DNA from: UTCHB3 sp964531325 | Lineage (GTDB): Bacteria; Bacteroidota; Ignavibacteria; Ignavibacteriales; Ignavibacteriaceae | Direction of reading: 5' to 3' | Assembly: GCA_964531325.1 (NCBI GenBank) | Contig: CAZHCW010000012.1 | Coordinates: 1 to 64,000, forward strand | DNA length: 64,000 nucleotides | Shown: positions 47,495-54,102 of the stretch, in pieces | How the letters are laid out: each line of letters opens with the position of its first letter | How positions within the stretch are numbered: the stretch's first letter is position 1 | Notes under the pieces: generated by a model | What the model was told of the DNA's origin: nothing | Seen by the model: the letters and a program-made list of their open reading frames with translations, nothing else | Database searches by the model: none | Translations under genes and position numbers: made by a program

Positions 47495-47665
47495 TTAAAA
47501 TAGAAAGAGGTTGTTCGACTTTCGAACAACCTCAAACTTTTCCCCCCACTTAATGACAAATCCCTGATAATATGTTGGTTCACCTGTAGAGATAACTTTT
47601 AATTTCGTAATCATTTCAATTACTGATTCAAAAATAGAGACGGACATATCTAAATTTATTGTCAT
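47495..47665 (-). CDS. Possible 56-residue protein ending in a hairpin
   Basis: On the minus strand ATG 47665 to TAA 47495 encodes a protein-like sequence (IEMITKLKVISTGEPTYYQG and so on). Its last codons run through the hairpin at 47507-47533, which is unusual for a real gene, and no ribosome-binding site is visible. An upstream in-frame ATG at 47704 would overlap the WYL gene. It may simply be the regulatory region of that gene. Confidence 0.2.
   Translation of the reverse strand: MTINLDMSVSIFESVIEMITKLKVISTGEPTYYQGFVIKWGEKFEVVRKSNNLFLF
47507..47533. terminator. Hairpin downstream of the SNase gene
   Basis: GAGGTTGTTCG and CGAACAACCTC form a perfect 11-base-pair stem with a 5-base loop. 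On the minus strand it is followed by TTTCTATTTT; on the plus strand only by AAACTTTT. It would end the SNase transcript weakly, or transcription entering from the other side more strongly. Confidence 0.55.
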
Positions 47666-47694
47666 TGAATGGCAATTTTTTACCGGAAGCAAAA

Positions 47695-48525
47695 ATGGCT
47701 GCACAAAGAGATTACATCAATGACAATATGCGAAGGACTGAGATTCTTGCAAGATTAATTAATAAAGAACTGCTTACTGTTTTTGACTTGTGTTTTGAGT
47801 ATAATGTTAGTGAGTCAACTATAAATAGAGATTTTAATTATCTCAGATCCGAGGGATTTTCAACTTACAGCAGAAAAAAAGTGCTTTTTATAAGCAGTAA
47901 ACCCGATCCGGAGAAATTAACCGGATACCTCTCAGAATATCTCGCATTTAAGCTCAATTCAAAACTGCTTTTAGACAAACTTGAACCCCTCTCAAAAGCA
48001 GGGAACGGCAACTTCTTTCAAATACTTACACTTACGGCGAAAGCTGTTGAGGAAAGAAAATATCTCCGATTTCGGTATGAAAGAATTACCGATAATATTG
48101 AAAATGAATATTTAGTGAAGCCGATCGAACTCAGGATCAATGAATTTAACTGGTCTTTGATTGCAGTTAAGGAGGGTGAGAGTGTTGAAAAGTTGTTTTA
48201 TCTTAGCAGAATAAGGGATATTTCATTAACAGGTGATGTTTTTCAGAAGGGAAGTGAAGAGTCTTCCGATAAACTTTATGATGTTGTGTTACGATTCCAC
48301 CCCGACTGCAGGAATGGAATATATTCAAAAATCTGGTTTCCGGAATTTCACCTTGAAGAGGACAACAATGGTTATATAACACTTAAGACTCGTGTACCGA
48401 TAAATAAAAGGCTTGCAAGCTGGTGTCTGAGATGGCAAAATAATATCACCGTGCTTGAGCCGGGAAAACTAAAAGAGAAGATTAGAGAAATGACTGATCT
48501 GTTTTACTCGACTAATAAATTTTAA
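47695..48525 (+). CDS. WYL-domain transcriptional regulator
   Basis: A 276-residue protein with an N-terminal DeoR-like helix-turn-helix (ILARLINKELLTVFDLCFEYNVSESTINRDFNYL) and a C-terminal WYL domain (KYLRFRYERI, PIELRINEFNWSLIAV, KLFYLSRIRDISL). WYL regulators sense nucleotides or nucleic-acid ligands and control stress, defence or metabolic genes. ATG 47695 is preceded by GGAAG at the right distance; the longer TTG start at 47659 lacks one. The target is unknown; no defence genes are next to it. Confidence 0.85.
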   Translation: MAAQRDYINDNMRRTEILARLINKELLTVFDLCFEYNVSESTINRDFNYLRSEGFSTYSRKKVLFISSKPDPEKLTGYLSEYLAFKLNSKLLLDKLEPLSKAGNGNFFQILTLTAKAVEERKYLRFRYERITDNIENEYLVKPIELRINEFNWSLIAVKEGESVEKLFYLSRIRDISLTGDVFQKGSEESSDKLYDVVLRFHPDCRNGIYSKIWFPEFHLEEDNNGYITLKTRVPINKRLASWCLRWQNNITVLEPGKLKEKIREMTDLFYSTNKF

Positions 48526-48656
48526 AAAATTTACCAAAAAAGTCAAAAATTCCCTCCAAAAATTTTGTGGATAATTAAAATATCCTTAATTTGTGGTAGT
48601 TAAATATAATTCTCCTCCCGAATAATAATCAATTCACATAACAAATATCGAGTAAA

Positions 48657-50198
48657 GTGTTGAGACACCTCATTTTCGTTCTTTTTTTGGTTGCAACTAC
48701 AGCAACCGGCTGGGCACAATCATATTCATGGTCACTAAAACAGAGTGGAAGCAGCCTGGGCGACCCTATTACAAGTGACCCAAACAATTCTAACATAATC
48801 TTTTACGGTTCGAATGCTCAAATATACAGGAGTACCGACCGTGGTGAAACCTTCAGTAACTGGGGTACGCCGATTCCAAGTTCAACAAAGATTAAAAATA
48901 TCATAACAACCGCCAAAAGCAGCCAGACTATGATTGCTGCTATTGAAGCATCAACCGATAAAATTGTGAAGACCACCGATGGAGGTGCTACCTGGGTTGT
49001 TACTTTAAACAACGCTACTTTTTCCTACTTTGGAATTCCGATGACTCCGGATCCGTCACATCCCGATACCATCTATACGATGAGTAACAATATTTTTTAC
49101 AAATCTTATGATTTTGGTTCAACATGGACACAAGTGAGCACAACATCTTTATTCGCAACACCTTGTGACATCGAAGTTTTCCCCGACAGTTCGCATCTCA
49201 TCCTTGTTGGAGATAATACAACGGGAATATTCAGATCAACCAATTATGGTGTTACATGGACAACTGTTTATACCACTTCCGGTGAAATTCCTACTATAGC
49301 GATCGACGGTAGAAACAAAGGAACCGCTTATGGAACAAAATGGGGAGGTGGTGGGGGACTCGTAAAATCGACCGATTTTGGAGCAACCTGGACACTGATC
49401 CCATTTTTTACCGGTCAGAGTATGTGGGGTGTTGACATAGCCCCTGAAAACTCAAATTTCATAATGGTTGGAAGATATTCAGGAAGTAATATTTATATAA
49501 CAAGAGATGGTGGTCAAAATTGGATTACCACCACTCTTTCGGCAAGTAACTATAGCGTTAATATAATCGATACTCTCACAATCTTTGCCGCTCAATCACC
49601 CGGTTGTTATAAAGCAACCGTGCCGTTTGTCCCTGTTGAATTAACAGGGTTTTATGCAACTGTATCTGACGGTGAAGTAATTCTTAGCTGGTCAACGGCA
49701 ACCGAGTTGAACAATGCAAGATTTGAACTTGAGAGAAGAACCGCATCTTTAACCGATGATTGGACAAAAGTTTCTGAAGTGGAAGGGCATGGAACCACCA
49801 CAATCCAGAGGCGATATATGTTAACGGATAAACCGGCTGCAACCGGTGTATATCTCTATCGGCTAAAACAAATTGACTATGACGGAAAATTTGAATATTC
49901 AAACACAATTGAAGTTACCACGGAAACACCGACGGAATTTTCATTGTCGCAGAATTATCCAAATCCATTTAATCCGTCAACGAGTATAGCGTTTTCCCTT
50001 ATGGAGCAGTCAGAAGTTAATCTCACAGTATTTGATATTACCGGCAGAGAAGTTACCAACATTATTGAAAACAAAGTATTACCGGCAGGAAATCACTCAA
50101 TTGAATTCAATGCATCCAATCTTAATTCAGGTGTCTATCTTTACAGGCTTAAAGCCGGAAGCAAGTCACTAACCAAAAAGTTAACCCTTTTAAAATAA
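48657..50198 (+). CDS. T9SS-secreted Ycf48/BNR-like propeller protein
   Basis: A 513-residue exported protein with signal peptide (MLRHLIFVLFLVATTATGWAQ, start GTG 48657), then repeated Asp-box-like units (STDRGETFSN, TTDGGATWVV, STNYGVTWTT, STDFGATWTL, TRDGGQNWIT). Next comes a VPVELTGFYA...LSWSTATELNN module and a sorting domain (QNYPNPFNPSTSIAF, ending KKLTLLK). The VPVELT module is shared with the next gene. It starts a three-gene run of surface proteins before the cytochrome genes. Binding partner unknown. Confidence 0.85.
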   Translation: MLRHLIFVLFLVATTATGWAQSYSWSLKQSGSSLGDPITSDPNNSNIIFYGSNAQIYRSTDRGETFSNWGTPIPSSTKIKNIITTAKSSQTMIAAIEASTDKIVKTTDGGATWVVTLNNATFSYFGIPMTPDPSHPDTIYTMSNNIFYKSYDFGSTWTQVSTTSLFATPCDIEVFPDSSHLILVGDNTTGIFRSTNYGVTWTTVYTTSGEIPTIAIDGRNKGTAYGTKWGGGGGLVKSTDFGATWTLIPFFTGQSMWGVDIAPENSNFIMVGRYSGSNIYITRDGGQNWITTTLSASNYSVNIIDTLTIFAAQSPGCYKATVPFVPVELTGFYATVSDGEVILSWSTATELNNARFELERRTASLTDDWTKVSEVEGHGTTTIQRRYMLTDKPAATGVYLYRLKQIDYDGKFEYSNTIEVTTETPTEFSLSQNYPNPFNPSTSIAFSLMEQSEVNLTVFDITGREVTNIIENKVLPAGNHSIEFNASNLNSGVYLYRLKAGSKSLTKKLTLLK

Positions 50199-50208
50199 AG
50201 GAAGTAAC

Positions 50209-51270
50209 ATGAAACGCTCTATTTACTATTTTTCGGTTTTTATAACCGTGTGTGCAATCGTTTATGGTGGCATTCAATACAGCACCGGTATCACAGGAAT
50301 TACTAAAAAGAATGGTGATGGCTGTGTATGCCACGATCCTGTTGCCGACCCGACTGTTACGGTTAGAATCTGGGGACCAACCCAGGTATTGCCCGGAAGC
50401 AGCAACTTGTTTACGGTAAGTCTGAAAGGTGGACCTGCTGTAAAAGGTGGATTTAACGCAGCAGTTAAAAATGGATCACTTTCCACAACCGACCCCGGAG
50501 TTCAAGTGATGCAAGGTGAACTGACACACACAACACCGAGAGTCTTTGGTGCTGCAGATTCCATTTATTGGACATTTAACTATACAGCACCCGGCACACT
50601 TGGTTATGATACTCTCTATGCGACCTCAAACAGTGTTAATGGTGATGGTCAACCAACTGATGCTGACAGTTGGAATAATGCACCAAATTTTGCAGTTCAG
50701 GTTGTGAATGCAGTACCTGTTGAATTAACCTCGTTTGTTGCAAAATCAACCGAAAACTCGGTTCTGCTTTCATGGGAAACCGCAACTGAATTGAACAACG
50801 ACAGGTTTGAAGTACAGAGGAGTGAAGGTTCAGGTTGGTCAACAGTTGCTACAATCAAAGGCAACGGAACAACAACTGCAAAATCGGTTTACAATTTTAC
50901 TGACAAAAATCTTAATGCCGGTAACTACTCATACAGATTAAAACAGATCGATTTCTCCGGACAATTTGAGTATTCACAGACAGTTGAAGTTGAGATAAGT
51001 GCTGTAAATTCTTTTGCATTGATGCAGAATTATCCAAATCCTTTTAATCCTGAGACAGTAATAAATTTTTCAGTTCCAACTGAATCCATGGTGAAGATCA
51101 GTGTTTATAACTCTTTGGGTGAGGTAGTTGGTTCACTTGTAAATCAGCAGATGTCTGCAGGTAATCATCAGGTGAAATTTGATGCTTCAAAACTTTCAAG
51201 TGGCCTTTATTTTTATAAAATGCAAGCCGGGGGAGTTACCATAACAAGAAAGATGGTACTTTCCAAGTAG
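50209..51270 (+). CDS. T9SS sorting-domain protein with a CVCH motif and Reeler/choice-of-anchor-like domain
   Basis: A 353-residue exported protein. After the signal peptide comes GDGCVCHDP (Cys39, Cys41, His42), then a beta-sandwich resembling the Reeler-like domain found with single-haem CxxCH proteins (GPTQVLPGSSNLFTVSLKGG ... GGFNAAVKNG), a VPVELTSF module and a sorting domain (QNYPNPFNPET, ending RKMVLSK). The CVCH motif has one residue between the cysteines, so it is not a standard haem site. It is 10 bases after the propeller gene and 1 base before its paralogue. Confidence 0.75.
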   Translation: MKRSIYYFSVFITVCAIVYGGIQYSTGITGITKKNGDGCVCHDPVADPTVTVRIWGPTQVLPGSSNLFTVSLKGGPAVKGGFNAAVKNGSLSTTDPGVQVMQGELTHTTPRVFGAADSIYWTFNYTAPGTLGYDTLYATSNSVNGDGQPTDADSWNNAPNFAVQVVNAVPVELTSFVAKSTENSVLLSWETATELNNDRFEVQRSEGSGWSTVATIKGNGTTTAKSVYNFTDKNLNAGNYSYRLKQIDFSGQFEYSQTVEVEISAVNSFALMQNYPNPFNPETVINFSVPTESMVKISVYNSLGEVVGSLVNQQMSAGNHQVKFDASKLSSGLYFYKMQAGGVTITRKMVLSK

Positions 51271-51271
51271 A

Positions 51272-52090
51272 ATGAAAAGTTTTCAGATTGTTACGATTGT
51301 TATATCAATCGTATTTATAGGTTTTACACTTGGCGATCCTCCCGCACACGATTCGGAAAATACCGATGTGATATCATGTACCGAATTAAATGGTTTGGGG
51401 TGTGTTTGTCACACAATCGATCAGGATACAACCGTTTTAACCAGAGTGGAGGGACCTAAAACCCTCCGCCCGGGTGAAACAGCGATGTATAGAGTCTGGG
51501 TCTCAAGAGGACCGGCATTGGGTGGCGGTTTTAATGTTGCATCACGATTCGGTTCACTCGCAGCAGTTGACTCCACCGTTTTATGGCTCGACAATGAACT
51601 GACACAAAAATTTCCATTGGCGATGCAACCGGGTGATACAGCTTTACACTGGGACTTTTATTATACAGCACCGGTTAACAAACTTAAAGATACAATCTAT
51701 TCAGTTGGATTAAGTACCAATCACGATTACATTCCAAATGAATTTGATCTTTGGGCGTATGGACCTAAATTTGTTGTTGAGATTGCCCGTAATGCCACTT
51801 CAGTTGAAGATGGCATGTCAATACCGGCAGAGTTTGTTATTAAAGGAAATTACCCAAATCCTTTTAATCCTTCAACCACCATAGTATGGGTTACACCTGA
51901 GCAGGCTGAAACAAAAATTACCCTCATTGATGCTGCCGGAAGGGAAGTTGGAGTTTATGAAGTTGGAACCTCGGCGACAGGGCAAAATGAGTTTACTCTT
52001 AATGCTTCATCTCTTCCCTCGGGGTTATATTTCTACAGGATAGAATCCGGTATTTACACAGCAGTAAACAAATTTACACTTCTGAAGTAG
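51272..52090 (+). CDS. T9SS sorting-domain paralogue with the same CVCH motif
   Basis: A 272-residue exported protein, paralogous to the gene before it: GLGCVCHTID (Cys44, Cys46, His47), GPKTLRPGETAMYRVWVSRG, then GGGFNVASRFGSL and a HWDFYYTAP strand. It lacks the VPVELT module and goes straight to the sorting domain (GNYPNPFNPSTTI, ending NKFTLLK). ATG 51272 lies one base after the previous stop. A strong terminator follows. Function unknown; haem binding by CVCH is possible but unproved. Confidence 0.75.
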   Translation: MKSFQIVTIVISIVFIGFTLGDPPAHDSENTDVISCTELNGLGCVCHTIDQDTTVLTRVEGPKTLRPGETAMYRVWVSRGPALGGGFNVASRFGSLAAVDSTVLWLDNELTQKFPLAMQPGDTALHWDFYYTAPVNKLKDTIYSVGLSTNHDYIPNEFDLWAYGPKFVVEIARNATSVEDGMSIPAEFVIKGNYPNPFNPSTTIVWVTPEQAETKITLIDAAGREVGVYEVGTSATGQNEFTLNASSLPSGLYFYRIESGIYTAVNKFTLLK

Positions 52091-52106
52091 TCAAACACTT
52101 TAAATT

Positions 52107-52145
52107 AAAAAGAGGCTGTCTCGTATGAGACAGCCTCTTTTTTTT
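52107..52145 (+). terminator. Strong terminator between convergent surface-protein and cytochrome genes
   Basis: A perfect 16-base-pair stem with GTAT loop and a T-run. The left arm is A-rich, so the same hairpin can end the minus-strand cytochrome gene as well. The GAGGCTGTCTC core is shared with the hairpins near 4125 and 56813. Confidence 0.93.
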
Positions 52146-52202
52146 GAATATGATTAAGGATTTGTTTTCATTCGGATATCGAATGAAAATTAAACCCTCC
52201 TC

Positions 52203-53771
52203 TTATTTCATCAGAATGAATTTCTTGACGGCATTAAATTTACCGGCTTCAAGTTTGTAGAAGTAAATTCCACTTGCCAATCCTGATGCAACAAAGTTTG
52301 ATCTGTAATTACCGGCTTCAAGTTCACCATCTTGTAAGACAGCAATCAAATTACCTGACACATCATAAATCTTAAGAGTTACATTGGCTCTTTCAGGAAC
52401 TGCAAACTCAATAGTAGTGCTTGGGTTAAATGGATTTGGATAATTTTGTTCAAGGTTAAACCTTGAAGGAACTGCACCAAATTCTTTAACTGCCGTTGGT
52501 GTGAAGTTGGCAATAGCATCTCTTAGAAGTTTCTGAGTCAACATTGTGTTATGAATACCACGGCTGCCTTCAGCTTCGCATGAAAGAAGATTGTAGTTTG
52601 CCTGTTTGAAAGCATCAGTTAATGAATCAGCAGGTGAAGCGGCATTAAGTTTTGTCCTTAATACGGTCATCAAACTGTCTGAAGTTGATTGAGTGCCTCT
52701 ATAGTTAAATCTTGTAGCATGGTTTGAAGTATCCACTGAAGTGTAATAATCAGGGTGACATGTTGCGCAAGCAACCGGTGAAGCTTCGAAGGTATGACCC
52801 GTTTTTGCAGGATTACCGGAAACAGCTTTCACATGGCAGTTGATACATCTTTCGGTAGCAGCAAATGTGTGAATGGAGTTTTGATAAGTCTGACCGGGAT
52901 ACTGGAATCCAAAATTAGGTGTTCCACTCAATGCTTCAGAAGTAGTGTGATGTGGAGTTGCGTTAATGTTTACAGGCTCTGTTCCGACAGTGTGGCAAGC
53001 GTCGCAGATAACTCTTTGACCTGTTACAGGCAAGCGGAGTGAACCAGGATTTGAACTGCCATGTGGATCGTGACATCCAACGCAGGTTAATGGTTTTATA
53101 TCGTCACCGGTTACGAGAATTGTATCAACATATGTTGTTGGATTCTCTACCCATGCGATAAAGTTTTGAGCGACATGGCATTTAACGCAAGATTTATTTC
53201 CTGTGATAAAAGCTTGTGATGCTGTGGCTGCGTGTCCCGACGAGCTCCATTCTTCCATGTATGGGTGATGACCGCCCTGATGGCAGGTTCCGCATACTTC
53301 TGCTGAGTAATTTAATTTATTTGTTGTACCAAAACCCCAGTGTTCAGCTCCAAGCATTCTTGAAGAACTTCCAAGTGGTCCGTGGCATGATTCGCAACCA
53401 ACATTTTTTACTCTGTTGAAATTGGTTTCATCTGTGATTGTATAATTAGGAGTGCCTCCCGGGTTGGAGGTAACATACTCATCAGCACCATAATTTGCAG
53501 TGTTTGGATCCCAACCTGTGTTATGACATCCCAAACAGGAATAACCATAAGAGGTGTTGGAAGTTAATGCGGTATGTGCGGTGGCATGTTTAGTGTTTTT
53601 CCATGTATCATACTGTGCAGTTGCAGATCCACCGCTGCGGTGACAGGCTGCGCAAGCATCCATACCTACAGAGTTTTGATCTCCTGTGCCAAGAAAATAT
53701 CGTGTTTGTGCGTTTGTAAAGGAAGTAAGTGTGATTACTCCCAAGATCATAATGAAACTTAAAGTTCTCAT
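52203..53771 (-). CDS. Nonahaem c-type cytochrome with T9SS sorting domain
   Basis: A 522-residue exported cytochrome. After a signal peptide (FIMILGVITLTSFTNAQ) there are nine CXXCH haem sites: CAACH, CLGCH, CESCH, CGTCH, CVKCH, CVGCH, CDACH, CINCH and CATCH. A stretch of about 100 residues precedes the sorting domain (QNYPNPFNPSTTIEF, ending KKFILMK). Export by T9SS would place a multihaem protein at the outer face of the cell. It faces the b-type fusion cytochrome gene across a shared upstream region, and AGGAT precedes its ATG. Electron acceptor unknown; a scaffold or enzyme role is also possible. Confidence 0.93.
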   Translation of the reverse strand: MRTLSFIMILGVITLTSFTNAQTRYFLGTGDQNSVGMDACAACHRSGGSATAQYDTWKNTKHATAHTALTSNTSYGYSCLGCHNTGWDPNTANYGADEYVTSNPGGTPNYTITDETNFNRVKNVGCESCHGPLGSSSRMLGAEHWGFGTTNKLNYSAEVCGTCHQGGHHPYMEEWSSSGHAATASQAFITGNKSCVKCHVAQNFIAWVENPTTYVDTILVTGDDIKPLTCVGCHDPHGSSNPGSLRLPVTGQRVICDACHTVGTEPVNINATPHHTTSEALSGTPNFGFQYPGQTYQNSIHTFAATERCINCHVKAVSGNPAKTGHTFEASPVACATCHPDYYTSVDTSNHATRFNYRGTQSTSDSLMTVLRTKLNAASPADSLTDAFKQANYNLLSCEAEGSRGIHNTMLTQKLLRDAIANFTPTAVKEFGAVPSRFNLEQNYPNPFNPSTTIEFAVPERANVTLKIYDVSGNLIAVLQDGELEAGNYRSNFVASGLASGIYFYKLEAGKFNAVKKFILMK

Positions 53772-53827
53772 TATTTATCCTCATGTTTTTGTGTTAGTAA
53801 GTTTAAAAATCAGCTCGCCACTTATAT

Positions 53828-53843
53828 AGCTAAAATCGTGCCA
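53828..53843 (-). promoter_or_regulatory. Candidate sigma-54 promoter of the nonahaem cytochrome gene
   Basis: On the minus strand the sequence is TGGCACGATTTTAGCT. The GG and GC dinucleotides are spaced as in -24/-12 promoters, and the match to TGGCAC-N5-TTGCW fails at one position only. The start codon follows about 57 bases later. Confidence 0.6.
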
Positions 53844-53946
53844 AGACATATAGTTTATATATGTAAAAAAAGAAGATACTCCCGAAGAAATTTTTTCCAA
53901 ATTTGAGAAATGAAGTGTTGAAAATCTAAATAATGAGATTTTAGAG

Positions 53947-53963
53947 TGTTGAATTATTCAACA
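53947..53963. promoter_or_regulatory. Palindrome between divergent sigma-54 promoters
   Basis: TGTTGAAT-T-ATTCAACA is a perfect inverted repeat with 8-base arms. It lies about 105 bases from one promoter and 80-100 bases from the other, a distance usual for enhancer-binding sites. ATTGAAATTTCAAT at 58006-58019 has a similar TTGAA/TTCAA half-site. Inferred role only. Confidence 0.4.
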
Positions 53964-54044
53964 ATTGCAAAAATTTACTTTATGAATATCAAAGATAACC
54001 GCCTGCCCATCAAAAATGAGACAAGAATAGTAGAGGGACAATCA

Positions 54045-54060
54045 CGGCATAATTTTTGCT
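54045..54060 (+). promoter_or_regulatory. Candidate sigma-54 promoter of the b-type fusion cytochrome gene
   Basis: CGGCATAATTTTTGCT fits GGCAY-N5-TTGCW, with correct GG/GC spacing. It ends 42 bases before ATG 54103. Confidence 0.6.
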
Positions 54061-54102
54061 TAATTTTAGCATAAATTCTTATTGCAGTACATTAATTTCA
54101 AT

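Larger units (their letters stand above)
53772..54102. other. Shared upstream region of two divergent multihaem cytochrome genes
   Basis: About 330 bases of AT-rich DNA without an ORF. It contains two divergent sigma-54-type elements (53828-53843 minus, 54045-54060 plus) and a palindrome midway at 53947-53963; each is listed separately. Confidence 0.6.

Noticed and set aside
47659..47694. Longer TTG start for the WYL regulator
   Set aside because: ATG 47695 has a ribosome-binding site and begins directly before the helix-turn-helix.
46223..48525. Defence island suggested by the WYL regulator and nuclease
   Set aside because: The nuclease is a lipoprotein SNase and no other defence gene is nearby.
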